From Neisseria subflava (GTDB lineage Bacteria > Pseudomonadota > Gammaproteobacteria > Burkholderiales > Neisseriaceae), in NCBI RefSeq assembly GCF_005221305.1, contig NZ_CP039887.1, positions 806,001-870,000 on the forward strand: a stretch of 64,000 bases of DNA. The letters run 5' to 3'. Positions 35,651-46,134 of the stretch are shown one piece after another. The translations under genes and the position numbers were made by a program. The notes under the pieces were generated by a model, which had not been told where the DNA came from, ran no database searches, and was given only the letters and a program-made list of their open reading frames with translations. Position 1 is the stretch's first letter. The number at the start of each line of letters is the position of its first letter.

Positions 35651-36592
35651 CTATTGGCTTTTCAAAGGCTTGATAAACAAATACATAAAAAACGGTCCGC
35701 CCAATAAGGCAATCACGATACCGACCGGCAGATCGACAGGGTATGTCAGCCAGCGCGCCGCACCGTCCACCACCATCAAAAACACTGCGCCCAACCAAGC
35801 CGACAGCGCAATCAGTTTGCGGCGGCTGCCGCCGACGGTTTGCGCCAGTACATTGGGGATCATCATGCCGAGAAAACCGATGATGCCCGAAAGCGATACC
35901 GCCGCCCCCGTCATCAATGCCGCGCCGATTACGGTTTGCACACGCAATATCCCGACCGACACCCCCATACTGGCAGCCGTATCTTCCCCTGTCATCAAAA
36001 CATCCAGCCGCCTGCCTGCGGATAACAAAATCAGAAAACCGGGCAACATGACCGCGATTGCCGCAACAGGCGATGAAAAACCGGCTTCGGCAAGGCTGCC
36101 CGACAGCCATGTGGTCGCGCTGCGCAATACCAAATCGTCAGACAAAAACAAAATCATGCTGACCACCGCGCCCGAAAACGCGCTCAACACAAACCCCAAC
36201 ACCAGCAATCCCAAAGTACCGCCGCCGAGTAGTTTGTGCACCGCCAAAATCAGCAGGCACACACCCAATGCACCGAGAAAAGCCGCCGCCGGCACACCCA
36301 TCGCGCCACCGCCCAAAGCCAATAGCACAATCACGCCCAAGGCCGCCCCGCCCGACGTCCCGATCAAACTCGGATCAGCCAGCGGGTTCTCAAATAAAGC
36401 CTGCAATGCCGCACCCGAAGCGGACAAACCGGCTCCGACCAAAAGCGCGGTATAGATGCGCGGTAAACGGATTTGACGGACGGTTTCATCCATCGCCAAC
36501 GGCGACTCCCACGCGCCAAAACCGATGCCGCAGCACAAATAAACGGCGGCGGCAGTAAGCAGCAGGCAGAGGGTAAGGGTATGCGGTTTCAT
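35651..36592 (-). CDS. FecCD-type permease of the haem importer
   Basis: Inner-membrane permease of 313 residues with eight or more hydrophobic segments and the family motif NPLADPSLIGTSGGA near residue 70; it also carries GIIGFLGMMIPN near the ATPase-contact region. It lies 36 bases before the ATPase gene. At 313 residues it is slightly short for FecCD proteins but ends naturally (IKPLKSQ). Confidence 0.88.
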   Translation of the reverse strand: MKPHTLTLCLLLTAAAVYLCCGIGFGAWESPLAMDETVRQIRLPRIYTALLVGAGLSASGAALQALFENPLADPSLIGTSGGAALGVIVLLALGGGAMGVPAAAFLGALGVCLLILAVHKLLGGGTLGLLVLGFVLSAFSGAVVSMILFLSDDLVLRSATTWLSGSLAEAGFSSPVAAIAVMLPGFLILLSAGRRLDVLMTGEDTAASMGVSVGILRVQTVIGAALMTGAAVSLSGIIGFLGMMIPNVLAQTVGGSRRKLIALSAWLGAVFLMVVDGAARWLTYPVDLPVGIVIALLGGPFFMYLFIKPLKSQ

Positions 36593-36734
36593 GACATCAT
36601 GCGGTTTAAGCGGATTGAGGAACAGTTTCAGACGGCATTTTTAAGACAGCCGTTTTACTTCCTCCTCAATAAGAAGGAACAAATCAAGGCCGTCTGAAAA
36701 CAAAAATCAGGCAAGGTGTTCAAAACAGGCGCGT

Positions 36735-37526
36735 TTATTTCGCCAAACCGTGCAAACGCTGAATCACTTGCGGCGTATCCAGCCCGTAACGGAACATATC
36801 GTTGGCCTTCCACAAATAAATCTTGCCGTTTTTCGCGGCAGGCGAGCCGGAGATTTCGGGGCGTGCGGCAAAGGTTTTGACGTTGCCCATCATGGCGGTG
36901 TTGTGGTCGGCAATAATGATGATGTCGGGTTTGGCCGCAATCCATGCCTCACGCGTCATCGGTTTGAGGCCGTCAATGGCGGCTGCGGCATTGATACCGC
37001 CGGCACGGCGGATGATTTCGTCGGCGGCAGTATTCTTGCCCGATACGATGCGTCCGTCGTAGCTGAAGAGGTAGCGTTTGCCGCTGGAAGGCTGCTGTTT
37101 CATATCCGCCTGCCACTTACTGGCCAACTTGTCCGCCTGCACGCTTTTGCCGATAAGCTGGCCGATGTTGCGGATACTTTGCGGATAGGCGGCGATGCTG
37201 TCATCGGGCGCAACATTGACGGCTTTAATGCCTGCTTTTTGCAGGTGGGCAAAAATATCGGCAGGCTGCGCCATCCATGAACCGATGGCAATGTCGGGTT
37301 TGGCGGCCACAATCGGTTCAACCGTCAGGCGGCGATGAATGCCGATACTGGGCTTGTTTTTCAACGCCGGATTTTGAACGGTCTGGTCGCGGCCGACGAT
37401 TTCGTCCAATGCGCCGAGCGCGGCAACAATGTCTGCCGTATCAGGGGTCAACACGACGATGCGTTGCGCGTGTGCAGTGCCGGTCAACGAAATAAGTGCG
37501 GAAAGCAGGAGGAGTTTGAGTTTCAT
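36735..37526 (-). CDS. Periplasmic haem-binding protein (HmuT-like)
   Basis: Substrate-binding protein of 263 residues with a signal peptide (MKLKLLLLSALISLTGTAHA, cleavage after AHA). The body shows the class III binding-protein fold pattern: RIVVLTPDTADIVAALGALDEIVGRD, then KPDIAIGSW, and IIIADHNTAMMG near the C-terminal lobe. It delivers ligand from the TonB receptor to the permease. It is not a lipoprotein, since no lipobox Cys follows the signal peptide. Confidence 0.85.
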   Translation of the reverse strand: MKLKLLLLSALISLTGTAHAQRIVVLTPDTADIVAALGALDEIVGRDQTVQNPALKNKPSIGIHRRLTVEPIVAAKPDIAIGSWMAQPADIFAHLQKAGIKAVNVAPDDSIAAYPQSIRNIGQLIGKSVQADKLASKWQADMKQQPSSGKRYLFSYDGRIVSGKNTAADEIIRRAGGINAAAAIDGLKPMTREAWIAAKPDIIIIADHNTAMMGNVKTFAARPEISGSPAAKNGKIYLWKANDMFRYGLDTPQVIQRLHGLAK

Positions 37527-37548
37527 TGTTTTTTTCCTTGTCGCATAC

Positions 37549-37586
37549 TTTCAGACGGCCTGCTCGTTTTCTCAGGCCGTCTGAAA
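37549..37586. terminator. Inverted DUS pair after the TonB receptor
   Basis: TTTCAGACGGCCTG pairs with CAGGCCGTCTGAAA over a 10-base loop. It lies between the receptor and the binding-protein gene and may reduce importer expression relative to the receptor. Confidence 0.6.
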
Positions 37587-37600
37587 ACGGTTGAATCACA

Positions 37601-39799
37601 TTAGAACTTCAGTTGTACGGTTGCGGCGAAATTACGGCCGGTTTCGGTGTACAAGTCCATCACACTGGTACGGCTCATGCCGGCAACGTCTGCGTGCTGC
37701 CAGTATTTTTTGTTGCCGACGTTGTAAATGTTTGCGCCGATTTCGAGGTTTTTAAACGGCTTGTACCACGCGCCGACATCCCATACGCCATAACCCGGCT
37801 CTTGGAAAACAGTGTCGCTGCTGACGCGGCTGTGTTTTTTCGACCAGCGCAGCTTGGTACCCACACCCCATTTTTCCTGAGTGTAATCCAAACCCAAAAC
37901 GCCGTTGAGCGGATAAGCAGAATCCAACGGTTTGCCGTCCTGCTGCTCACCGCGCATCCAAGCGATGTTGCCGGAGACTTGCCAGCCCGGCAGGAATTTG
38001 TAGGCGGCGGAGGCTTCGGCACCGTAGGTTTTGACCCTATCCAGATTTTGATATTGGTACTGGATAATCGGGCGTCCGCCAATGGTGGAGGTACCGATTT
38101 CAGTGCGGTTGATAAAGTTGCGGTAACGGTTGTAGAACGCGGTGACTTGCGCACGGGCACGTTCGTTTTTGAACTTCATCCCCAATTCAAAGCTGTTAGA
38201 GCGTTCAGATTTGAGGTTGGCATTGGGAATGATGGCATAGCCGTAGGTCGTATTGGCAAACGCCATGGTCGCGCTGTCAAAAGGCGGCGTGCGGAAGCCT
38301 TGTGAATAAGTGGCAAATCCGGTGAACTGCTCACCCATCGGCACGCTCAGGCGCAGGCTGGGCGTAAACGCGGAATCACTGAAGCGCGTCGCCGTTCCGC
38401 CGGGATTGGCGTTGAGATAGGCTTGGTCGGTTTCAGTATTCAGCTTGTCTTTTTCGTAACGTAAGGCCGGAGTTAGAACAATGCCGTTGCCGAAGGTCAG
38501 GCTGTCTTGTGCGTAAACGCTGAACGTTTTGCGCTTGCTGTCGGGGAAGGTTTTATTCGGATAGGTGCTGCCTGCATAAACTTTGCTGACGGCGCCGTTC
38601 AGATTGTCCACTGTCAGACTGTCGCGCGGACGGGCGGTCTCAGTATGTTTGTATTCGGCACCGGCAACGACGGTTTGTTTGACCGCGCCGTCAAACTCCC
38701 ACACGCTACGTCCGTTCAGCCCACGTATGGTCTGATTGAAACCGTAGTCGGAATAACGGGTCGAGTTACCTAATTGGCGCGCGCCCATACGCGTAATGCT
38801 CACATCGACGGCATCGTCTTCCGTACGCAGTTTTTGCTGATAGGCAGCCAGGTTGGCTTCTTTCAGACGGCCTTCGCCAGTGTAGCGGTAGCCTGCTTCG
38901 ATACGTTGACGGCGGATGCGGTCGCGAGCATTGCTCTCAGATGTTGCGATGGTTACCGGCCCGCGCGATTGCGAACCCAAGCTGTTTGCCAACACGGTAT
39001 CGTTGGCGTGGTAATACTGTTCGTACAAAGTTTCCAAGCGGTGGCGTTCGTTGCCGATATTGCCTTTCGCCAAGATATTGTAGGCATTGTTTTTCTGCGG
39101 ATTGGTGGCGGTGCGCGAAGTCGAGTAGCTTTTGTCGCCGCCCATGTTTTCCGTTTCGTGGCCTTGGCGGCGCGTCAGCATCAGCAGACCTTCGGCGTTT
39201 TCATGGAAACCGGCGGCTGTCGCCGTTACACCGTGGCTACGGTCGCGGCTGCGGTAGCCGTGTTTCAAACCGAAATGCCCGCGTTTGTCCGCATCGACAA
39301 AATCGCGCGGCGAGAGCGTAACCATATTCACCACACCGCCGAGTGCATCGCTGCCGTACAGCGCGGAATAAGGACCTTTGACAATATCGACCTGCTTCAG
39401 CGTGTCGCTTTCAACCATATCGCGTCCCGAAATCGCGCCGTTGGAGCCGCCGCCCGCGTAGGACTCGGGAATGCGTACGCCGTCCACCATCATCAGGATG
39501 CGGTTGCCGTCTATGCCTCGGATATTGATGCCCGCATGGCCGCGGCGGTTGTTATCAGACGGCACACTGACGCCGGGTTCGTACAAAACCATGTCGTCCA
39601 AATTCTGCGCCGACGCTTGGTTTAAGGTCTTGCGCCCGATAACCGACACATTCGGCGCAGCTTTGTCCAGCGTTTGCGCGTTGCGGTCGGCCGTGACTAC
39701 CACAGGCTCTATTTCTGCCTGAGCTACCGGCATCTGAGCCGCATATAACTGTCCGGAAAAAACCGCCCCTACTACACAGGCAATCGCTTTCTTTTTCAT
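37601..39799 (-). CDS. TonB-dependent haem/haemoglobin-type outer-membrane receptor
   Basis: Protein of 732 residues. A signal peptide (MKKKAIACVVGAVFSGQLYA) is followed by a plug domain from about 30 (EPVVVTADRNAQTLDKAAPNVSVIG as TonB box and start) with GINIRGIDGNRILMMVDGVR and VDIVKGPYSALYGSDALGG. A beta-barrel of about 500 residues ends in the terminal aromatic VQLKF. The segment FATYSQGFRTPPF and the following NANLKSERSNSFELGMKF correspond to the FRAP/NPNL signature of haem receptors, with small changes. It heads the haem import cluster. Confidence 0.87.
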   Translation of the reverse strand: MKKKAIACVVGAVFSGQLYAAQMPVAQAEIEPVVVTADRNAQTLDKAAPNVSVIGRKTLNQASAQNLDDMVLYEPGVSVPSDNNRRGHAGINIRGIDGNRILMMVDGVRIPESYAGGGSNGAISGRDMVESDTLKQVDIVKGPYSALYGSDALGGVVNMVTLSPRDFVDADKRGHFGLKHGYRSRDRSHGVTATAAGFHENAEGLLMLTRRQGHETENMGGDKSYSTSRTATNPQKNNAYNILAKGNIGNERHRLETLYEQYYHANDTVLANSLGSQSRGPVTIATSESNARDRIRRQRIEAGYRYTGEGRLKEANLAAYQQKLRTEDDAVDVSITRMGARQLGNSTRYSDYGFNQTIRGLNGRSVWEFDGAVKQTVVAGAEYKHTETARPRDSLTVDNLNGAVSKVYAGSTYPNKTFPDSKRKTFSVYAQDSLTFGNGIVLTPALRYEKDKLNTETDQAYLNANPGGTATRFSDSAFTPSLRLSVPMGEQFTGFATYSQGFRTPPFDSATMAFANTTYGYAIIPNANLKSERSNSFELGMKFKNERARAQVTAFYNRYRNFINRTEIGTSTIGGRPIIQYQYQNLDRVKTYGAEASAAYKFLPGWQVSGNIAWMRGEQQDGKPLDSAYPLNGVLGLDYTQEKWGVGTKLRWSKKHSRVSSDTVFQEPGYGVWDVGAWYKPFKNLEIGANIYNVGNKKYWQHADVAGMSRTSVMDLYTETGRNFAATVQLKF

Positions 39800-39808
39800 T
39801 ACATAACC

Positions 39809-39826
39809 TTATTATTTGAATAATAA
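39809..39826 (-). promoter_or_regulatory. Fur-like inverted repeat upstream of the receptor
   Basis: TTATTATT, TG, AATAATAA: a perfect 8-2-8 inverted repeat 10 bases before the receptor start codon. Position and AT-rich hexamers fit a Fur site; iron control of this receptor is expected. The rest of 39827-40052 holds a short repeat (39889-39931) and a forward DUS near 40034, with no gene. Confidence 0.45.
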
Positions 39827-40052
39827 TGGTTTACATTTATAAAATAAATAGGCGGTTTTTGCAAGTTTGGGAACTGCAAGACAGCACTAACAAAGGTGCG
39901 GAGCATATGTATTCGTCTGACTACGCCTGCCTGCTCTAACCTGCCCATGATTGACTGATACGGCAGCGATGCGGCCGTTAAGCCATAAACGCAGTTTTCA
40001 GGCTATCTGAAAACCCTGTGCAGACTGCTTTTAAAGGCCGTCTGAAATCCGA

Positions 40053-40092
40053 AAAGCAGCCTGCACTTTGAAAACAAGGTGCAGGCTGCTTT
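40053..40092. terminator. Hairpin of AAGCAGCCTGCA repeats
   Basis: AAAGCAGCCTGCAC pairs with GTGCAGGCTGCTTT in an 18-base stem with one wobble. Each arm contains AAGCAGCCTGCA, which I recall as a Kingella-group DUS dialect. It lies 18 bases beyond the stop of the MBL-fold gene and would terminate it. Confidence 0.7.
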
Positions 40093-40110
40093 AGGGTAAT
40101 AAGCCGTTTA

Positions 40111-40962
40111 TCAATCCAGTTTCAGGATTTCTCCGTCTTCCGGAACGTTCACACGGCTTTCAATGCCTTGACCGCGTATAAATTTACGCATATCGGCGCG
40201 GCTGACGGCGGTATGATTCACGGTATCCATGTGTACGGTGATGATTTTGGCTTTAGGCATGACTTGGCTGGCTTTTAATACATCAGCCGTCCCCATAATA
40301 ATGCCGTCTGAAATGCCTGAAATCAGCGCGTAGCCCGTGTTCATAATCAGATAATCGGGTTTGTAGCGGTTCAATGCTTTGTTTACATCTGCCGTCCACA
40401 CAGTATCACCCATAATATAAGCGGTTTTATGTCCGCTGCTTTGGAATACCACACCCATTGCATCGCCTAAGATTTCGGCTAGCTGAGGATTGGCATACAT
40501 GGCTTCTGTACCGTGTACGCCGCCGGTTTTGCTGATGGTTACGCCGTTGAAGACGGTGCTGCCGTTCAACACGCGTACATCAGTAAAGCCTTGGCTGCGG
40601 ATTTTTGCCGCGTCGGCTTGGTGCTGCACATATACGGGCAGGTTTTTCGGAATGGAACGTGCAGCGGTTTCGTCCCAATGGTCTTCGTGAGTATGGGTAA
40701 CGATAACTGCATCCACACCGTCCAAAATTTTATTCACGCTCATCGGTAGCCCGACCAGCGGCATTTTGGCTTGGTTATTGAACGTGCCGGCAAAGCCGTT
40801 CATGGAATGCTTGGGGGCGAAAAACGGGTCAATCAAAAACGTCTGCCCCGCATATTCGACTTTGGCGGTAGCGTTACGGATATGTTGGTATGAATCGTCT
40901 GCCCAAGCGGAAAAGGCTGTCGCGCCCAAAACAGTGGCAAGAATAAATTGCTTGAATTTCAT
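40111..40962 (-). CDS. Metallo-beta-lactamase-fold hydrolase (UlaG-like), exported
   Basis: Protein of 283 residues with an N-terminal signal peptide (MKFKQFILATVLGATAFSAWA). The MBL metal motif is THTHEDHWD near residue 92; further metal ligands are likely in GGVHGTEAM and MGDTVW. It groups with UlaG-like/YtoP-like hydrolases of unknown substrate. It is transcribed away from the GlxA-type regulator 97 bases off. The foreign-type DUS hairpin at its end points to acquisition from another Neisseriaceae genus. Confidence 0.82.
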   Translation of the reverse strand: MKFKQFILATVLGATAFSAWADDSYQHIRNATAKVEYAGQTFLIDPFFAPKHSMNGFAGTFNNQAKMPLVGLPMSVNKILDGVDAVIVTHTHEDHWDETAARSIPKNLPVYVQHQADAAKIRSQGFTDVRVLNGSTVFNGVTISKTGGVHGTEAMYANPQLAEILGDAMGVVFQSSGHKTAYIMGDTVWTADVNKALNRYKPDYLIMNTGYALISGISDGIIMGTADVLKASQVMPKAKIITVHMDTVNHTAVSRADMRKFIRGQGIESRVNVPEDGEILKLD

Positions 40963-41059
40963 GATGTTGCTCCTTAAAAAATCATGGAGCGTATTTTAAG
41001 CAGCAGGTGTATCGGCTAAAATAGGCAATATTGCCAATAAACGTAAGGATAGTGCCAAA

Positions 41060-42046
41060 ATGTCGTCTGAAAACGAGCGTAACGAGTTTCGCCAAAATCA
41101 AACTGTCCCCAAAATCGTGCTATATGCTCAATCGGGCATGAATGATTTTGTCTTCAACATTCCCTTTTCTGTTTTTCAGACGACCTATCGGAACAATCCA
41201 CTCTTTGACCTGAAAATCTGTTCCGATGACAGCAAAGACGTTATCACGGCACTGGGCGCAAGCATTCCCGTACACGGCGGCTTGGATTTGACGGAAGAAG
41301 CCGACATCATCGTCATCGCAGGCTGGCGCAATATTGAAGAAGCCCCGACACCCGAGTTGAGCGCACATTTACAGAAAGCAGTACAACGTGGTGCGCATAT
41401 CACCGCCCTATGTTACGGCACTTACGCCCTTGCCTACACAGGACTTTTAGACGGCAGAACCACCGCTACCCACTGGCTGGCCGAAGACGACTTTGTCCGC
41501 CGTTTCCCTAAAATTCATCTAGATACCAACCGCCTATATGCGGAAGACGGCAACTTTTTAACATCGGCAGGTGCGGCGGGCGGGCTGGATTGCTGCCTTT
41601 ACCTCATCCGCAAAATCCACGGTGCAACCGTTGCCAACGACCTTGCCCGTACCTTGGTTGCGGCACCACACCGCGAAGGCGGGCAGGCACAGTTTATCCA
41701 CCGACCTGTCGAACGTCGTACCGCCGATGACAAAATCAATCACTTATTGGACGAACTGCGCCAAAACCTTGCCACCCCATACCGCTTGGACGATTTGGCA
41801 AAAAAATTAGCCGTTTCCCGCCGTACCTTTATCCGCCATTTTTCTCAAGCCACAGGCATGAATTTCGGTGAGTGGCTCACCACAGAGCGGCTATGGCAGG
41901 TACAGGATTTATTGGAAAATACGGATTTGCCGATAGAACGCATCGCCGAACAAAGCGGCTTCGGCAGCGCGGCAAACCTACGTTTGCAGTTCAAAGCCAA
42001 GTTTAAAATCAATCCGAATGCCTGGCGGAAAGTATTTGGCAGATAG
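41060..42046 (+). CDS. GlxA/FtrA-type AraC-family regulator
   Basis: Transcriptional regulator of 328 residues. Residues 15-200 form a DJ-1/PfpI-like domain with the nucleophile-elbow segment ALCYGTYALAYTG near 117. The AraC-type double helix-turn-helix starts near 230 (YRLDDLAKKLAVSRRTFIRHF) and ends with the second helix segment RIAEQSGFGSAANLRLQFKAKF. It is divergent from the MBL-fold hydrolase and is likely to control it; the ligand is unknown. Confidence 0.87.
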   Translation: MSSENERNEFRQNQTVPKIVLYAQSGMNDFVFNIPFSVFQTTYRNNPLFDLKICSDDSKDVITALGASIPVHGGLDLTEEADIIVIAGWRNIEEAPTPELSAHLQKAVQRGAHITALCYGTYALAYTGLLDGRTTATHWLAEDDFVRRFPKIHLDTNRLYAEDGNFLTSAGAAGGLDCCLYLIRKIHGATVANDLARTLVAAPHREGGQAQFIHRPVERRTADDKINHLLDELRQNLATPYRLDDLAKKLAVSRRTFIRHFSQATGMNFGEWLTTERLWQVQDLLENTDLPIERIAEQSGFGSAANLRLQFKAKFKINPNAWRKVFGR

Positions 42047-42228
42047 CTCGCGTTAGTCAATCCAAAATACCTGAGTGCGGGCTGCTTCGGAGGTCTCCAC
42101 TGAAACCGAGTTTCCCACCAAACTGCCGCAGGCGGAATAAAACGTGAAAGTCAGACAAATACTTGCCCAAGGCAGGCGTATTAACTTCATCTAATTCACG
42201 CCGCATACGGTGATTTCCGCTCTCTCTA

Positions 42229-42266
42229 CAAAGGAACAGAGCATATGTATTCGTTACGCCTACCTG
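42229..42266. repeat. Short repeat shared with 39889-39931
   Basis: Both carry ACAAAGG, GAGCATATGTATTCGT and TACGCC.ACCTG-like sequence, differing by a 4-base indel and a few changes. They flank the MBL hydrolase-regulator pair. Otherwise the 42047-42665 gap shows no supported gene; it has a reverse DUS at about 42639. Confidence 0.45.
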
Positions 42267-42678
42267 TACAAACACCACTAGATGACATTCCATCACAGCA
42301 CCGTTTACCGCCACCTTCATCAAGATAATCGACAAAGATCGAAAGGCGCATCGCCGAAAAAACATTTAGCCACGGAACGCCAAGTATTTTATTCTTGAAT
42401 CTGTTCCAACCACTGGTATTCGGATGTTGCATTTGAAATCCGAATCCAAGCCTGTCTGAAATATTCAAATAAGTTTTTATTTGTTCCTCTTATCCCTCAC
42501 CCTTCTATTTACCTCAAACTCAAAAAACATTTCCATATTATTAAAAATTAGTTAGAATTTCACAAAATTATAAATAATAATCAAACTTATTTGTATTATT
42601 TTAGTCAGAGTGTAATCGCATCTATTCGATCTGTCTTGTTCAGACGGCCTTACCAATCAAGTTATATGGATACATTCT

Positions 42679-45600
42679 ATGCAACCGATCAAAGTCCTCC
42701 CCTCTCCGCCTGTATCGCCGCCATTGGTTTCGTCCCTGCTGTTTATGCTGCAGACAATTCGACAGTTATTCTCGATACCATCACTGTCAAAGGCACACGC
42801 AATAAAGACGAAATCGGTAAAAACCGGGTTTATGCCCACGAAATCGTCAATCTTTACAAGAGCAAAAACGAAGTCGAAACCTTCAAAGGCAACACCGTAT
42901 CCGACCTTTTGAGCGGCATGTCCGGCGTGTACAGCGGCGACGCGCGCAACAGCGGCGCGCTGGATCCCAATATACGCGGCGTACAGTGACAGGGACGGAT
43001 TCCCGTTACCATCGACGGCACGGAGCAGGCGCAAACAACCGCAACTACGTCGACCCCAACATCATCAGCAGCGTTTCCATCGAAAAAGGCCCATCGTTCA
43101 GCCGTGATATGAAAAGCGGCATAGGCGGCTCCGTCGCCCTGAAAACCATCGATGCCGACGATATTGTCCCCGAAGGGCAGAAATACGGCTTTGAAGTGAA
43201 GGCGGAAGCTTCCAACAATTCCAACAAAAGGCGTGAGAATGCTTATGAACATTCAGTCGATTATCGAACCTTGCCTGTTCCCGCAGTAGCAACGGGCGGT
43301 ATTTGGCGTTCGTTTTTTGACGATACCGACCGAATCGACCAGCGTTTCAACGGACGCAATAAATTTGGTGAGGATAAAGCCTACCGTATTGCCGCCGCCA
43401 CCAAGCAGGACAATTTCGATGCCATGCTCGCCTATACCTACCGCAGTAAAGGCAATTATTTTTCCGGTAAAAAAGGGGCGGAGCGCTACGGCTATATCGG
43501 TCCTTGGACACAAGAAACTTTAGACGAATTAAAACGTCGTCAAGAAGAAGCCGCTACCAAGGGCGAAAAATTTTATGGCAGTGAAAACATGCTGGGCGCA
43601 CCTGATATTTCAAAAATCGGACTTTTCTACCATCCGGGCGGGGAAGTCAGCAATACCTCACTCGAAACCAAATCATGGGTAGGTAAAACCACCTTCCGTC
43701 TGCCGAACCGCCAAACGCTCAAATTCGGCCTGCGCCATACCGATTCCACGTTCGGCGAAATCATGCCTTCGCGCATTATCGGCCCCATCAGTTGGGATGC
43801 GTCCGTCCTCAACAAAATTGCCGAATGGCTGCAGACATGGGTCAAACAGCGTTCCTACAATATCGACTATTCATGGAAGCCCGAGGGCAGCCGTTGGATA
43901 GATTTCGATGCACGCTTTGGACAACGCGCACCAATTCCAAAACCAATACCGCAGGCGGCTCACCCGGCGATACCGTTTATGAGGACAACAAATTTCAAAT
44001 AGCATGGGATGAGTATGACAGATGGCAAAAATCTACGCCCGAAGAACGTCGAGAATTGCTGGATGCAGGCTTTGGAACCCCAAAACCGCCCAAACCCGAA
44101 ACGCCCAATACCAACGGACGCTTCAACACCATTAAAGGCAACGCCTATTACGCCCGTAACAACCGGACAGGCTTTCAATTCTCCAACCGTATGAAATTGA
44201 GCGACAAACTGTCGTTGACCTTGATGGGCGATTTTCAAAACGAAAAACTGACATCGCGCAATGATTTTTCAGACGAGCTGGAGCGGGGAGGATACGACAA
44301 ATATCGGGAAGAACTCGAAAACAGCACCATCAGGGCAAATTATGAATTGAACCAATACGGTGTACCGCGCAACGGCAAGCGGCGAGAATACAATCTAGGC
44401 TTCAATTTCCGCTACGAGCCGTTCCGCTGGCTGACATTGATGGCGGGCGGACGGTACACCAATTTTCAGCTTCAGGATAAAAGCAAACGTTTGGAAAGCG
44501 GCACGTATAAGACCGGCTATCCGTTAGAAATGAACAGGGGAATAAAATATTCGATCGGCAGGGTTGCCACGCCGCAAGAATACGCGGATTACAAGGCAAT
44601 TGACGATGCTTTGGCAAATGGCAGTCTTGATTATGCTTTATATATGGCGGACGAATATTCAGAACAAAGAAAAAAACATAAACAAATTAGCCTGTATTCG
44701 TTTCAAGTCAATTCGCAATATATTCCGACTTTGACAGATGATCGCGAAAAATGGGTCAATCCTAATGAAAAGGTGGATTTCTATTGGTTGAAAGACGATA
44801 AAGGCCGTCTGAATATGCAGGATCATCCCCTTACCAATGGCAGCATTCCTGATTTGCACACCAAAGTCGCCAATCCTGTATATGACTCGTCTATTCCAGA
44901 CAGTCCGCAATTTGTACCTAAATACGATGCAGCCAGTGCAAGTGTTTACACAACGCCAATGACCGAAGCCGAAAGACAGAGGGCAATGAAGCAGAAAGGC
45001 AGCGGTTGGGTGCCCGCATTTTCTGCCACTGTCAATTTTACTGATTACAGCCGCGCCTATTTGCGCTATACCGAAACCCTGCGCTACCCCAGCATTTTTG
45101 AAGGGACTTACGGCTTTTCTACCGCCGCCGGCTCATTCAACCGCATGGGCTATGGCTGGCGACCCGAACACGCCAAAAACTGGGAAGTGGGCTACATCCA
45201 TGATTTGACGGGGCTGTTACCGAAAATGAAAAAAGCGGATTTCCGCATCAACTACTTCCATAACAAGACCAAAAACGTTATCGACAGGGATGACAATCTC
45301 GAATTCGAACAATTCGACAGACAAATCCGCAGTGGTGTCGAGCTGTCCACCCGCTTCGATACCGGACGCGTCTTCGGCAGCCTGAACGTATTCCACAGCC
45401 TGAAAAACAAAATGTGCGACGAAAATTTCCCTTGGACATCCGCAACAGAGGGCATGGTTAATTCAAGCTATTTTGTGAAAAACGGTAAGACTATGAACCG
45501 TCCTGTCTGCAACCACGGCGGCTTGACCGATTCGGGCTATCTGGCAAGCGTGCTTCAACCTCGTTGGTCGATTGATGCCGAATTGGGCAGCCGTTTCCTT

Positions 45601-45915
45601 GTCAACAAACTGGAAACAGGCGTGCGCTTCCATTACCACAGCCGCGTCTATGAAAACCGCAATGATACGTGGCAGCCCCACTACAACGTATTCAATCAAT
45701 ATATGGGAACTAATCATAAACCCCAATATAACGATATGCGCTGGTAGCCTGTTGCGGTATGGGATGCCTACCTGCGCTACAAAATCGGCAAAAACCTGAC
45801 TGCCGAACTGGTGGGCAGCAATCTGACCAACCGCTACTACCTCGACCCAATGAGCCGTTCCTATATGCCTGCACCAGGTAGGACAATCCGTATTGGGATA
45901 ACTGGAAAATGGTAA
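42679..45915 (+). pseudogene. TonB-dependent receptor pseudogene
   Basis: A receptor of roughly 1070 codons broken at five places. (1) The likely start ATG 42679 (MQPIKVLP) is out of frame with LSACIAAIGFVPAVYA; one more C in the tract at 42699-42702 restores a good signal peptide. (2) An in-frame TGA lies at 42987-42989 within IRGVQ(stop)QGRIPVTIDGTEQ. (3) A deletion near 43023-43035 removes the usual ..VWRGYNG.. of the plug and shifts the frame. (4) A one-base loss in the T run at 43916-43918 shifts the frame before WTTRTNSKTNTAGG. (5) A TAG at 45745-45747 precedes the last strands (WDAYLRYKIGKNLTAEL to ITGKW, stop 45913). The plug and barrel order shows a large haemophore/haem-type or metal receptor; the ligand is unknown. 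Confidence 0.85.
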
Positions 45916-45940
45916 TGATCAATTAATCATTTTGGGAGTA

Positions 45941-45977
45941 AAAAGGCCGTCTGAACATTGGGTTTTAGACGGCTTTT
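45941..45977. terminator. DUS-type hairpin after the receptor pseudogene
   Basis: AAAAGGCCGTCT pairs with AGACGGCTTTT, one mismatch, with a T-run. Confidence 0.6.
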
Positions 45978-46134
45978 TACATGATGGCTTAGTTATGCCC
46001 TACTCTTTCATGTTATATGAAAGTTGAAGCTAACCTGCATAATTTTTATATCTTCTGCTTTGGAATTAAAAAGGCTGCTTGAAAATGAAACGTCAATATT
46101 TCAGACGGCCTTTGCTTTATAGCAAACTCAAAAT

